64,000 bases of DNA, taken from positions 719,001-783,000 of the forward strand of contig JAXRKN010000029.1 in assembly GCA_038502055.1 (NCBI GenBank). The letters are read 5' to 3'. The notes beneath the pieces were generated by a model. It was not told the DNA's origin and made no database searches. It saw nothing but the letters and a program-made list of their open reading frames with translations. This DNA is from Tanytarsus gracilentus (Eukaryota; Arthropoda; Insecta; Diptera; Chironomidae). The position numbers and the translations under genes were made by a program. Of this stretch, positions 29,885 to 42,139 are shown one piece after another (position 1 is the first letter of the stretch; each line of letters opens with the position of its first letter).

Positions 29885-31850
29885 TTATAACTCTAACTTA
29901 TAGACACTACATGCAGGTCGAGTCACCCCTGTGAAGAATCCTCTTTGGTAATATTTCGTTACTTCTTCATGGGACTTGAGTTTAAGACTCTTCTTATTTT
30001 CTATGTTTTTGTCTCGCTTTCCTAATTTAATAACTACTTGACGAACTTGGTTATTTGAACCCTCTTTAATTTCTATAATTTTCCCTAAAATCCAAGAATC
30101 TGCTGTCTTGGTATCAACGGTGAGAACGACGTCACCGATCGCTAATGGAACAGAAGCCTTCAACCACTTCTCCCTTTTTAGAATAGTAGGCAGATAGGAT
30201 GTGAGCCACTTTTCCCACAGTACTGAAGTGAATTCCTTAGTTCTTTTGAAATTATTCTTGAGACTGCTATTATCAATTCTAGACACGCAAGGCATTTCTT
30301 GTGAATTATGACGTTGTAATATGAATGAATTGGGGGTAAGAATCTCGAAATCTTCTTCCTGTACTATCATTAGTGGTCTATTGTTTACGATATTAATAAT
30401 TTCACTCAAAATGTTTCTTAAGTAAAATCATTTATCATGGGTCTTTGATTATTTATCAACTTCCAGATTTTCTTTAAAACGCTCTTTACGATTCCCACTA
30501 ATCTTTCAACGGCACCTTGGAAGTGACTTCCCCTTGCAGGTCCAAACGTGAAGGCGACAGGTTCTCTAGTGATATTTCTGTTAAATAATTTTAGGTTCCA
30601 TTCTGCTGAGAGAGTGTCAAGTTTTGATTTACCTCCCATGAAATTGGTTCCTTGATCCATATGGATCTCTCTTGCTATTCCTCTTAGATTGAAACAATTT
30701 TGAAGTGCCATAAGTGTAGCGTCGGATCTTAACGATTCTATTATTTCTATATGTAGAGCTCTAGTGGTTAGACAGGTATATAGGAGTAACCAACGATCAG
30801 CTGAACTTTGTCCAACTGAGGTTTTATAAGGACCTGCGAGGTCAGCCATTACGAAAGTAAATGGTGGTTCATGGTGTGCTAATCTACTTTCGGGAAGGTC
30901 TCCCATTAAAGGTTGCTTAGGTCGTGCATTAAACCTAATGCAATTTGCGCATTTATTTACAATGAATTTTACGTGTGAATTTGTATGTTGAGTTACAAAC
31001 CTCTGTTTAAAATGACCAATAGTAGAATTCAACAAACAGTGTCCATTTTTCTCGTGGTAATATGTTATGTAAGCCGTTGTTAAAATATGATTCTTAGGTA
31101 AAAATATTGGACTACATTGATTTGAGTTTAAACTCGAATTGTCACCTATATCCTGTCCATAACAATCGATTCTGGTTTTAGCTCTCAAAATCTCTCTGTC
31201 ATGAATTGTAACAATTTGAGGAATATATTTTGCCATCCAATGTTTCTCTGACAAACTCTTCCCTTTTTTTATTATCTTTATCTCTTCAGAGAATTCCTGT
31301 TGCTGAGCGTGGTAAATTAGAATAGTTTCAGCTTCTTCAAATCTATGTTTGGGATGTTTAATAGTTTGCAAGTGAACCTTTAGTGATTTCTCTAAAGAAA
31401 TCTTTTTCTGATTGATCTAGATAAAATCGTTGGGATATTTTTGTTACCCCCTTTCACGAACTTCTTTAATTCTTTCTGAATGGGAGTTACTAGTTTATGA
31501 ATATCTGCCCATTGTAGACCGATTTGTATAGATCTAATGGCTTGTGGAATTTTAGTTAGTCTTCTAAAGCAAAAATCTCCCGAACTTTCTTGACATGGTT
31601 CTACATAATTAGTTAAATTGTTTGTTTCATGATTCATTTCCCATAAATAACGAGGATTAAACCACTCATTTTCATATGAAAAAGGAATTATATAGTTTGC
31701 TTTGGTGCCGTAGTCGGCAGGTTGATAATCAGTAGCGACCCATTTCCACATAGATAACTCTGTTAGTCCTCTAATAGTATTAATTCTATTTCGAACATAA
31801 ATGGTGTCTTTTTTTCCATCCTTTCTATGAATCATGTGAAATGTAGTCAT
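29885..31850 (-). pseudogene. BEL2 RNase H end and integrase, frame-broken
   Basis: Downstream half of BEL2 pol after the BEL3 insertion. 31850-31392 is the RNase H end (VATDYQPADYGTK), 31371-30418 the integrase zinc-binding and core (DQGTNFMGG), and 30409-29885 the integrase C-terminus. Breaks fall near 31380 and 30413. It cannot make a functional protein as it stands. Confidence 0.85.
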
Positions 31851-31967
31851 GTTTGTTTATGCACTTATGCACTAATATATATATATATATATATACGTTT
31901 ATACATTGATAATACATTGAATAAAGTTCAGTTCGTCTTATTCATTACAAGAATACAGTCGTTTACA

Positions 31968-32559
31968 TTTTTCCTCTGACTGATTTTTCATTCCCGGCCG
32001 GGTGAAAAACAGGAAGTTTTTTAAACTTAGTTAAATCATATTGCGAAAAGCATCGCGATTCTAATAATTCCAAAATACAGTCGAAAACAATAAAAATAAA
32101 AGATTTCAGTGCGGTGAACAATAAATCAGTGCCGCCAATGGCGAGGGATCAAATTTCGATCGTGGAGTGAAGAATTTTTCTTATGAGATCACAAGTGTCG
32201 AAAATATCTCTTTAACCACCTGAAATTAAAAAACTAATAAAAACTTTACGAAAGTGTTCAAGAAAAAATTCCATCAGATTATTAACAGAAGCAGTGAAGA
32301 ACAGTGAAATAAAAATTAATACGTGGACGCTCATCGCAGTTCATATTACAATCGGACAGTACTGAAAAAATCCGAAGCTTGCAATTTAAAGAACATTCCA
32401 AAGTGTCAAGCGAATTACAGCGTCGGCACGGAAGATTCTTGCAAATTGACTTTTACAGTCAAACTAAACATCAGGAATTTTTTTTTGCTATCACAAGAAT
32501 TTTAATTTTTCGTAGATGTTCAAGTACTAATATCGTCCATTCGAATCTTTTTTAGCAAA
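31968..32559 (+). other. BEL3 untranslated leader
   Basis: About 590 bp between the left terminal repeat and the gag start. A short ORF at 32323-32505 has no recognisable features. Nothing else supported. Confidence 0.5.
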
Positions 32560-33996
32560 ATGGCTAATCCAGCTCGTGCAATAGACGAGTTGATCGCACT
32601 CATGGAGACAGACTTGAAATTCCAAGACAAACTAGCCGAGTGGGGCTTGGAAATGCCGCTTGCAGCCACAGACGAGGCTGGGCTCATTTCTAAACCCGAA
32701 ACGGTCGGCGAAAGTCTTGAAATTCAAACAGAAAATCCGAAGGTTAGTCAACCTCTCGAGCCACAAGTAATTATTCAGCACGAAGGTGGTCAAACTAACA
32801 ACGACAGCGTCAACAAAAATTCGGCTGATGATTTAAAAATGAATAAAGAAGTCATCGACCCAAATGGGCGTCAGCAAGTGCAATCAAACGTCAGCAATCA
32901 ACCAACGCCTTCAAATGCAAATGATCAGCAATTGTTCAACCCAAGTTCAAATTTGAACAATGGCAACAACCAGATGTTAAGGCAACCACATGAAGTCAAT
33001 CAAAATCCAATAATTGACCACCAAAATCAAAGAAGCCAAGTGATGCAGCCTCAAATGCTCTTCGCTTCGAGCTCCGCAGTACCAACGGCATTCTTACAAC
33101 ATGCACAAGGGAATCAAAATGTACTCAATGCTCAACAAAATTCATTGGGGAATCAAAATGTACTCAACGATCAACAAAATTCATTGGGGAATCAAAATGT
33201 ACTCAATGCTCAACAAAATTCATTGGGGAATCAAAATTTACTCAATGCTCAACAAAATTCATTGGGGAATCAAAATTATCAACAATTCATGCAACAAACG
33301 CATCAAAACGTATCCGCTCAAGGACACTCTCTACATAATTTAGCACCCAACATAGCGCAACAAAATTCATTGGGGAATCAAAATTATCCACAAGTCATAT
33401 AACAGACGCATCAAAACGTATCATCTCAAGGACAATCTCCACACAATTTAGTACCCAACATAGCGCAACAAAATTCATTGGGGAATCAAAACTATCCGCA
33501 GTTCATTCAACCAATACATCAAAACGCACCCTTTCAAGGACAGCAATTCTATCAACAGCCATTACCGATGAATGGTCAATGGGTCAACAATCCGTACACT
33601 GGAATGCCGCTGAACCCCGTGTCGATATCGGAAGGACTCGCAACCGAGCCTCGTAGCGATCAGGCTTTCCAGAATGTTATATACGGACTAGGAGAACTGC
33701 TCAGAAGCGACCGAGCTCTGAAGCCGCAAGCCATGGAAATTGAGAAATTCTCAGGAGACATTTTGAAATACAGGATCAAAGAAACTGTCACGCGAGCGTT
33801 AAATTCGACGAATTGGAATAACATCTCAAAATTTCATTTCCTCCGAAACCAATTGAAAGGTGAACCGCTTGAAGCTATCTCATACCTTCAAGTAATGGAA
33901 GAGTCATACAGTCATGCGTGGAAAATTCTTGACAACGACTTTCTAATCCCCCGAAGGAGAAATCAGTGGTCAAGGCGGGAAACGCAGAATCGCTAA
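32560..33996 (+). pseudogene. BEL3 gag with one in-frame stop
   Basis: Begins MANPARAIDELIALMETD. One frame runs from 32560 to 33996 apart from a stop at 33400-33402. A Gln/Asn-rich middle contains four 39-bp tandem repeats (13 residues, NQNVLNAQQNSLG type; about 33110-33265), then a Pao-type gag domain (MEIEKFSGDILKYRIKE to about 33940). After 33996 the frame is lost. The stop falls in a repeat-like segment where the neighbouring repeat has a Gln codon. Confidence 0.8.
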
Positions 33997-34009
33997 AATT
34001 AATCAAAAC

Positions 34010-36303
34010 AAAGATATGGAATTCGCTTACTACGAAAAAGTCCTGAAGTAGAATTAGGAAACTCGTACGACAGAACAAGACAGTTTCAGAGAGCCATCGA
34101 CAAGAAATCCAGCCACAATCCTATCGTCGCGAAAGCTGGAAAGGAATATCTCATTGAAATGCTGAACGAGTCATGCCTAGAGGAAGTTCCAGCTGACAAA
34201 TTATCTCTGTTTTTTAATGATTTTTAGTTGTTTTTTTTTTCAGAATTTTTCTTAAAATTGCAAAACCGGTTAGCCGGTGAAAACCGTTTTTTGAAAAGTC
34301 AAAACCGGTTTTAACCGAAATGGCCAAACCCGGTTTTTTCAGGATCTCTAGCGACAATGCAATTAATTGGATTCTCCGATGCGAGTGGCCAAGCCATAGG
34401 AGCTGTAATCTATTCAAAAGTGGGAAAAACTATCAGATTTTTAAAAGCTCGAGGTCTTCTCAGTAAAGAGAAATCCACTGACCCTGAAAATGCAACAATT
34501 CCTAAAGGCGAATTAAATGGACTTGTTATGTGCGCAGAACTCCTCCAAAAAATGAAAGACGCATTTGCACACTACACAACTTCCGTCATCTGTTACGGGA
34601 ACGCCACAATTGTAATCCTAGGGTTGCGAAATGGAAAGGCGGAAACAGAATATGTTAAGCGTCGAGTGGAGAAAATCACCAAAGTTATTGAACCATCGCA
34701 AATTCATTATGTGAAAAGTGGCTATAATCCAGCTAATCCAATAACAAGAGGTTTAACACCATCCGAAACAATACAATGCAAGCTTTTTTACGAAGGTCCT
34801 GAATTCCTTAAACAGGACATTTTGCCAACAACGCCAACGACGACGACACTGCTAATCCAAAGCGAGGAAACAGAAGATGAAATGTTCTCACACATTTCGT
34901 CTTTCAATCGATTATTGAGAGTGGTCTCAATAATAATGATGTGGCTGGCGATCAAAAGAAAAACAAGCAAATCAACGACTGAAATCGTGCGACAGGCAAA
35001 AAATGGAGTTTATCGATACTATCAAATGCTAGCACTGGGAAGCAAAATGGAAAATATCAAAAAATTCAAATGGTTGAAGCCGCTCAGCACATTTATCGAT
35101 GAAGACAGAGTTTTACGGGTAGGAGGTCGACTCCAATTCGCACAGCTCCCGTACGATCAGAAACACCCAGTTATAATATTTGGACGGCTCAAAGAAATGA
35201 TCATAAGACAAATGCACATCGACAACTTACATGCGGCAAATTCACTCACACAAGCTCTCGTTCAATCGACTTTTTGGATATCAGCTGTGAGACGAGAAAT
35301 TTACAAAGTCATCAACAACTGTCCTTCTTGCATTAGATGGAAGCAAACCCGACCGCAAGCTATCATGGCTGACCTGCCATATGAACGAGTAAATATGTCA
35401 AGTATGTGGGAACACTGTGGAACTGACTATCTTGGTCCAATCGAGATCAAAGCCAGCTTCCTAAGAAGCGCAGTTCGCATGAAAGTGTGGATATGCGTAT
35501 TTGTTTGTTTTATGAGCAAAAGTGTGGCTCTTGAAATAGGAACTGATCTAAGCACACAAGGATTCTTACAATGTCTCGGGAAGTTTAGAAGTAGGAGAGC
35601 ACCTTGCAAGCACATCTACTGTGACAATGGAAGTAATTTCATCGGAGCGCAACGAATCCTTCGAACCAGCTGGGACCAGATTACAAAGCAGGCTCAAGAG
35701 CACTTCGCCTTGCAGGAAATAACCTTCCACAGGATCCCAAAGCTCTCACCGAGCAAAGGTGGATTTTGGGAATCAGTCTGCAAAGCGGTCAAATACTTCC
35801 TAAAAAGAATCCCTACAATGAATGTCAACTACGAGCAGCTTCAAATTCTGTTGCTCAAAATCGAACAACTTCTCAACAGTCGGCCATTAGCACCAAATCC
35901 AAATAGAAGAGAGGAGGAGCCATCAATCACAGCTAACCACTTCTTGAACATGTCACCCTTCAAACAGACATCGCTAGAAGCCTTAAAATTCTTCAGCACT
36001 CAAACATTAACCGATCGCTACTTACAAATGATTTAAGCACTAGAGCTTTTGTGGAAAAACTATCAATCAACAGTATTCCAACAAATGACGAAGAGAGTGA
36101 AATGGACATCAACAACGTATCAGTTGAAAAAAGGTGAGATCGTGTACGTGACAAGAGGGAACGCAGCTCCAGGACTATAGCCAATGGGGAAAGTCATGGA
36201 GCTTTTCCATGATAAAAAAGTCATCATAAGAACGGTGAAAATACTGTGCCAAGGCAAAGAGGAAATCCAATCGAGTTTCAATTTGGTTCCGTTACATATC
36301 ATC
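34010..36303 (+). pseudogene. BEL3 pol remnant lacking reverse transcriptase
   Basis: A short pol N-terminal segment (about 34018-34200, containing NSYDRTRQFQRAIDKK) is followed by a 150-bp patch rich in AAACCGGTT motifs (34240-34345). Coding resumes at 34357 directly in RNase H (GFSDASGQAIGAVIYS), integrase zinc-binding and core (CDNGSNFIGAQ), with stops at 36034-36036 and 36178-36180 before the C-terminal domain ends near 36303. The RT, including its catalytic motif, is absent, so the element is dead on its own. Confidence 0.85.
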
Positions 36304-36422
36304 GAAGCTGGCACAAATGAGGATACAACACACATGCAAAAGTTAGTCGATGCATGTCAACACGCATTGAATAAAGTTCAGTTCGTCTTATTCATTACAA
36401 GAATACAGTCGTTTACAATGTT

Positions 36423-37730
36423 ATCCGTATAATAGAATTCTTCATCGAAAGAAGTCTCATGAATGTTTTTGACTTTTACAGCTAGTTTAGCTAATTTGGC
36501 TCCCGCATCTAACTCTAATTCTACTATAGTGCGCTCTTGTTTAACTGGAACTACGTAACTCTTCCCATGTAAAATCTTAACGTCTATTGTCTTATCATTT
36601 TTATCTGTATAGCGAGCATATATAACGTTACACTGCATGAATTTTCCGGCATCCCCGAAACAATGAAGTTCTACTTTATGATATTCTTGACCTAAAGTCC
36701 TAGGAATCTTTATATCAGTCATTAATTCTAATCGCTTCAAGTTTTGCTTCCATTCTGAAACTAAGTGTTCAGGCAACTTGTCATCCCACTTGAACTTTGG
36801 TGATGATACTTCTCTATAAATTAACTTCAATCCTGCTTTGGTGAACTCAACTAATCCCAAAGGATCAAAAATGCTCATCAGCAATGATAAGACTTGAGTC
36901 TTGGATGGTAATGTTTTACCCCCCAAAAATTCTTACGAGAATTTTTTGTCTAAGGGGTTGATTGAAATGGTATCTCGATCTAGATCGAAAACGTATCCCA
37001 AAACTTTTGTGGTCCTATCTTTTACAATTAGTCTTTCTTCATCGTAAGGGGTCCCTTTATAATGTTCTTTAATCTTCTCTAAAACTTCTGTGTTGGTTGA
37101 ATGAATCTTAACAAAATTAAAACCCCCTGTATTAAATACCGTTTTAGAGTCAATCAGTACTTCAACACCCTCCTTAACATTTCTCACAGATTTTATTAAG
37201 TCATCTACATAAGTATCATTTGCTATAGCTTTACAAGCTACAGGGAATTGTTCTTTATTTTCGTCAGCTATCTTTTCTTTTATATATTGGGCAATAGCTG
37301 GACTACATTTAGCTCCAAAGGGGAGTCTAAGCATCTTATAGTGTTTTATTTCTCCCTCGTTATTGAATCTAAAAACAAATCGAAAAGCTTCTGAATCCTC
37401 TTCGGTTAAAAAGGCTTGATGAAACATCTCTGAAATGTCTCCCAACACTAGAATTTCATTCTCTCTACCCTTCGATAAGATTTTGATTAACTCATTTAAA
37501 TTTTGAAGTCTGCATAGGAATTCATCGTTTCAACTTCTTCCCTCTATTTCACAAGCTGCATCCCAGATTAGTCTACATCGTTCCCCGAATATGAAGAATA
37601 TCGACACGTAATAGCTCTTATTGGTGAAGTTTTTAATTTCGTCACCTGTCAATTCGCGTGCATATCCTTGATCCAGAATTTTCCTCATCTCCTTTTGCCC
37701 ATCATCCCACTTTTCTCTTCTGTCCATTAT
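36423..37730 (-). pseudogene. BEL2 reverse transcriptase and RNase H start, frame-broken
   Basis: Pieces in different frames: 37727-37530 (RT start, FGERCRLIWDAA), 37448-36933 (RT palm, MLGDISEMFHQ and the catalytic-type TYVDD) and 36926-36423 (RT end and RNase H, CFGDAGKFMQC). Breaks lie near 37733, 37530-37450 and 36930. The RNase H reading is cut at 36422 by BEL3. Confidence 0.85.
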
Positions 37731-37734
37731 TCTT

Positions 37735-40700
37735 TCAGTTATTTAATCTATGTATTGCTACCTCCTTTGATTTTTCGGTAGGTAGCTTAATCTTATTTTC
37801 GTCTTTCCACAATAAGGGACCATAAAAATGATTTGATTTATGTACTCGTTTCACCCCTTTCCTTAAAATTTCTAGCGATTTTGTATTTTCATAATTTTCA
37901 CGGTCATTCTTTGATTCATTTTGGTGTTCGGATAAATTAAATGCTGATCTTTCCATTTTTTCAAATTCCCTTAAACCATTCTCAGTAATCATGAAAATAT
38001 TGTAATTATAATGTACGTTATCAAGGTTTTCGAAATTGACTGCTAAATTAGTGTCTGGAAGGCTATCAAAAATATCCTTTAACTGTTCTCTACATAAGAA
38101 AACGCAATCTCCGAGAACCGTTCTATATCCTATTGGATTTCTATCCGGATCTATCTCTGCATGTACTTCACTTCTGTTATAAAACATCTTCATATTGTCA
38201 ACCCCTATTAAACCGTGAATCCCTTCGTAATCATAAAGATTTAGATCTTTCAGATATTCGTACTTCTCGAGGTCTTTGGCAATAAACTTCTGAGTATGCA
38301 AATTTAAATTTTTAACCGTTCTTAAGTATATAATATGTTCTTTCTTATTATCTAAGCGACTTACTTTTAATTCTAAAATAGCTGAATCTTTATATGTTCT
38401 GATAATGTTGGAGTTCCACTTCATGGATAAAGGTAGTGATTTCTTCCTTTCTGGTTTGATTAACTTCAATATTGATTCTTCGATGATGCTGACTGATGAA
38501 CCAGAATCCACCATGATGTTCAACTGTTGATCACCACACATGACGCTTACGACCCCTAAAATTCGAGGTGAAGTACGTATTAGATTTAAAAGTTCAATGT
38601 CATCAACCTCAGTTACGTCGATGTCTTCAACTTCAGTATCGTCGATCATCTCGGCTTCTGTCTCCAACATGTCAGCAATGTCTTCTTCGTCACCGTCATC
38701 ATAGGTATTGTGAATCTCTGTAGGTTTACGGTTCCTTTTAGAGCAGAACATTGCATAATGATGAGATCCACAAACACGACATGTCAACTTAGGAGCAATA
38801 GGGCAACTTGTTGAGAAGTGTTTAGAGTAGCCACATAATTCACATCTCCCTTTGCGTTCAGCTTCGACGGCTGCCTCCCGTCCACTCATGCCCCAGAGTT
38901 TGCTGCACTTATTACCCCCATGTTTTTCAGAGTTGTGAAACCAACAAAAATCCTTTGGTTTTCTGTCTGATTCGTCCACTTGTTTGATTGTGTTTACACG
39001 GTTGATGGATTGAGAAGTCTTTGGACGGACTTGGACTCTCTCTTTATTTGACTTATTTCTTAATTTTTCTTTGAGAGTTTCTTCTGAAACTCGTCGAATT
39101 TGGGTTATTTGATCCTTCATATCGCTGAGCGTAGCCAACTTTGGGTTAAATCTGCTTTTAGCTCTGGCTTTGGAATCGAAATTTTCGCGTTTACTCATCA
39201 GTTTCATCCTGATTCCGAAAGGAAGTTTTGCGAATATGGCATTGATGCGGTCATTTCCACTTATATAGTTGGTTGATCTTTCTGCTTCAGATGCGTCAAT
39301 GAATTGTTCTATCTTTATCAAAAATTCGATCGTTTCTTTATGATTACTCTCGCTGATTTCATCCGTGTTAATGAGCTGTGAGAACTCCTCTCCTAGATAA
39401 TCAGTTCGGCTGCTCTCGTTGTAAATTAGCTCATCATAGAATCTAGTCAAGTTACATAGATTATCTCCTCCATATCGTCGAGCTTCATTTGAAGTCAGAG
39501 CCTTGTTAACTCGATTCAAGTTTTCGATAGGGGTGAATTGACTTTTTGTTTCATGGAAACATCTGAAAAAATTCTGGTAACTCTTCATGCTGTCACACAG
39601 AGGAAGCTCTCTGTAGTCTTTCTTTATCATTAGTTCAGTTAGTTGAGTTAGCTCCATCAACTGATTGTTTCCAGATTGATTTGTTTGTTGTTGTTGTTGT
39701 TGTTGTTGTTGTCGAGAAGTACCAGATTCATTTATTTGCTGGCGAGAAGCACCAGCCTGATATCCCGAAATGTTTGGCAAATTGATTTCTTTACTCATAT
39801 AATTAGAGCTCTGGTTTTGTTGTCTGTAATTATTGTTATTTTGCTCGCGATTAGAATAGTTGGGGTCATAGTTGTTACCACGATAGTTGCTTCTGTTCTG
39901 AATGTACCCAGTTGAGCGTGAATGTGGGTTGAACCCAGTTGGAGACATAATTGTTACGTGCCGATTTCCATTGTTCCCATGTGAGTTAGCATAACTTTCA
40001 TCACTATTAACTTCTCTCTGATTTGCCAGTTGTTGAGCTCTTTGTTGATCATAACGTTGATAATTCTCGGTCCAAGTAGGTTGTCTTTGAGTCTCAACTT
40101 TTTTGTTAGGATGTTCTACTCTATTGGTCACTCTATTTTGGACACTCTGTCCATTTTTATCTGTGTCATTACGATCTGACAGTTGGTTTTTTTGAATGTC
40201 TTGTGCTTGTTTAGGAATTGCTCCACTACTTATATTCATGGTTGTTGACTTTCCTTGAGATATTGGTTGAAGAGTAATACTTTGGGCTCGCTTGATGACG
40301 CAAGGGTCACATACTATGGCATTTTGATCTTGATGGCTTAGAGCTCCGAGTTCTGCTACGCATTTTTTATGGAATATTCGAATGCATTGGAGGCATCTGA
40401 TGGTGTAAACGTTGTCATTTTCATCAACTGCATGTTTGCAAATTCCACACAAAACTTCTGTGCGGTCGTCTATCGATGAAGACGGCATTTGGCAAGAGGC
40501 GGTCCCCCTTTTTGTATTAACGTTTAATTGAGCTGCCAGGTTATCCAAGTCAGTCATTACATCGACCTTCGTCTCCAAAATTGGTTTATTAATTTGTGGT
40601 GACTCATTCGTTATAGCAATCAAATCTTCATTAGAGTCCTCAAACTTTTCGTCCTCATTTGTGACTTCATCTTCATCTGACTCTTCATTGTTCATACGAT

Positions 40701-40815
40701 GTTCATCACATAGCCAAACAAGGACGCCATTCACTCGAATGAAGTTTGTTTCGGCTGAACATAATTGTTCGTGCACTCTTCTTTCACACGAGCTCTGCCA
40801 TCTTCCACATTTCAT
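37735..40815 (-). CDS. BEL2 gag-protease ORF (1026 aa)
   Basis: An open frame of 1026 residues starting MKCGRWQSSCERR. It shows a PHD/RING-like finger (CGICKHAV ... CDPC, about 121-167), a Gln/Asn-rich linker with a poly-Gln tract (about 370-378), the Pao gag domain (about 395-565), zinc-knuckle cysteines (about 623-700) and an aspartic protease motif (VDSGSSVS, about 768). The frame stops at 37735 just before the RT, where a frame break separates it from the rest of pol. It is an element gene with no host role visible. Confidence 0.85.
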   Translation of the reverse strand: MKCGRWQSSCERRVHEQLCSAETNFIRVNGVLVWLCDEHRMNNEESDEDEVTNEDEKFEDSNEDLIAITNESPQINKPILETKVDVMTDLDNLAAQLNVNTKRGTASCQMPSSSIDDRTEVLCGICKHAVDENDNVYTIRCLQCIRIFHKKCVAELGALSHQDQNAIVCDPCVIKRAQSITLQPISQGKSTTMNISSGAIPKQAQDIQKNQLSDRNDTDKNGQSVQNRVTNRVEHPNKKVETQRQPTWTENYQRYDQQRAQQLANQREVNSDESYANSHGNNGNRHVTIMSPTGFNPHSRSTGYIQNRSNYRGNNYDPNYSNREQNNNNYRQQNQSSNYMSKEINLPNISGYQAGASRQQINESGTSRQQQQQQQQQTNQSGNNQLMELTQLTELMIKKDYRELPLCDSMKSYQNFFRCFHETKSQFTPIENLNRVNKALTSNEARRYGGDNLCNLTRFYDELIYNESSRTDYLGEEFSQLINTDEISESNHKETIEFLIKIEQFIDASEAERSTNYISGNDRINAIFAKLPFGIRMKLMSKRENFDSKARAKSRFNPKLATLSDMKDQITQIRRVSEETLKEKLRNKSNKERVQVRPKTSQSINRVNTIKQVDESDRKPKDFCWFHNSEKHGGNKCSKLWGMSGREAAVEAERKGRCELCGYSKHFSTSCPIAPKLTCRVCGSHHYAMFCSKRNRKPTEIHNTYDDGDEEDIADMLETEAEMIDDTEVEDIDVTEVDDIELLNLIRTSPRILGVVSVMCGDQQLNIMVDSGSSVSIIEESILKLIKPERKKSLPLSMKWNSNIIRTYKDSAILELKVSRLDNKKEHIIYLRTVKNLNLHTQKFIAKDLEKYEYLKDLNLYDYEGIHGLIGVDNMKMFYNRSEVHAEIDPDRNPIGYRTVLGDCVFLCREQLKDIFDSLPDTNLAVNFENLDNVHYNYNIFMITENGLREFEKMERSAFNLSEHQNESKNDRENYENTKSLEILRKGVKRVHKSNHFYGPLLWKDENKIKLPTEKSKEVAIHRLNN

Positions 40816-41095
40816 TAATGTATTCCGTGTTGATGCAGGTTGTTTGCATACAACACAGAGATTTTATTGTTCAATCATCACGCGTTTATTTTCACTTAAT
40901 AATTTGTCTATGTTATAGTTAAACATATACTGTGTAGCACTTATAGGTCGACTGTATCACTGATACGCTGAAATCGTTTTCCACGTCTCACGCTGATTCG
41001 CACACTCGTCGCTTATGTATGGCTTCACTTAATGATATTTAATTTGTTGAGCCTGAGAATTATCGTTGAAATTGAATTTGTCACTGAGATATGAT

Positions 41096-41759
41096 TGTCA
41101 TTTCACTTTATTATCTTTGATTACGATATAAAACTAAAAATTAAAATATAACTATTAGTACATTTTGTCTATAAAACTTAATTAGCTTACGTTTTTTCCT
41201 CAATAATAATTAATTTACAGTCTTTAAATTTCACATTCTTTCACATTTGTATGACTATCCGTTCTCAATCTTTTTTATGACTATCCGATTATCCGACTGT
41301 CCGTCATTCTTCTTTTTTCACTAATTTGATTTTCCCCTATTCGGTTTATAGAGGTTGACCACTCATTTAAATAAGAGCGTTGATAACTGATAGTGAGTTT
41401 TCTACTTCTTACTTTTGATTCTACTTTAGAGCTACACGAAAACATTATGGGATAATTCCGAATCGAAGCGAGATGTTTTAACATCTGTGGTAGTCAATCC
41501 ACAAGCAACTCCTTCGATGGCTGTTGGGGATTTCTACGCTTACGCATTAATTCTCATAGTACACTATTTCTAGTATCATTATTCACTATCTTAGTACACT
41601 ATTTGTATTCTGCTTGCAGAAAATCCATCAAAAAGAACACTCTACGTGGAGCCGCTGAACGTCACCCGGTCTAATGTAATAGAACACCAAAATTTGCTAA
41701 TAAAGCAATTTTGCATATTTTTGTTCTTCAATTGTTCTTGAGTTAATTTTGATTTTTCA
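41096..41759 (-). repeat. BEL2 LTR, right (5' LTR of the minus-strand element)
   Basis: A 664-bp direct repeat of 29033-29726, ends TG...CA. Adjacent inner sequence (41070-41095) is where a primer-binding site should be; I could not match it to a tRNA from memory. Confidence 0.9.
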
Positions 41760-42139
41760 GCAATTTCTTGACAGCAACCGTAAGGTTCAGTTAACTAACC
41801 CACAATTGTGATTAGTTGGAAACACTCTATGAGTGATCACAAGACTGTTCATAATGAAAATTTTACGGCATGGATCACGGCGTCATGTTTGGTTTGTTCC
41901 CTTGACGTTCCATGTCGACTAACACTAAAAACTCTGAGTGGGGTAATTCGATCGCTAGTGCGTCTTTCTCAAGACGTGTGTTGCAGCTCCCGAGGTGGAC
42001 GTTCTACGAGGAGACGTTCATTGTTGAGGGGGGAAAAAGGGGTATTTATACTCTATTCTTAAGAGAAATCTTAAAGGTTCTGCATGGTTTGCGTCTTCTT
42101 GGTAACACCAACGCGCTACCACTCAGTTATCAATCAATC
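41760..42139 (+). other. 3' part of the interrupted non-LTR-like element
   Basis: 380 bp, comparatively GC-richer than its neighbours, ending in CAATCAATCAATT. No convincing ORF. It resumes the sequence interrupted by BEL2 at 29032. Confidence 0.45.

Larger units (their letters stand above)
31854..36417 (+). mobile_element. Defective BEL/Pao element BEL3 inside BEL2 RNase H
   Basis: A 4564-bp insertion with a 5-bp target duplication ATGTT (31849-31853 and 36418-36422). The left terminal repeat is 31854-31967, starting TGTTTATGCAC and ending GTCGTTTACA. The right end shares its last ~53 bp (36365-36417) but the 5' part of that LTR is shortened or replaced. A TA-repeat lies at about 31876-31895. 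The RT region is deleted. Confidence 0.85.
29033..41759 (-). mobile_element. BEL/Pao retrotransposon BEL2, degenerate, hosting BEL3
   Basis: LTR to LTR, 12.7 kb, of which 4.6 kb is the inserted BEL3 (31854-36417). Internal minus-strand coding order is gag/protease, RT, RNase H, integrase, with several frame breaks. I find no 5-bp target duplication (flanks TTTAT and GCAAT). The leader 40816-41095 between the right LTR and gag is non-coding. Confidence 0.9.
27868..42139 (+). mobile_element. Non-LTR-like element, interrupted by nested BEL2 and BEL3
   Basis: Flanked by a direct repeat of about 20 bp (27848-27867 and 42140-42159). Its own sequence is 27868-29032 and 41760-42139, about 1.5 kb, ending at the right in an ATCA-type repeat tail (about 42128-42140), which suggests a plus-strand LINE/SINE-like element. 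A segment near 28922-28975 is related to the reverse complement of the 19393-20401 insertion. Nothing in either part reads as a convincing protein. The 12.7 kb between them is BEL2. Confidence 0.55.

Noticed and set aside
29028..41764. Target-site duplication around BEL2
   Set aside because: The flanks TTTAT and GCAAT do not match; the duplication is lost or the ends are off by a few bases.
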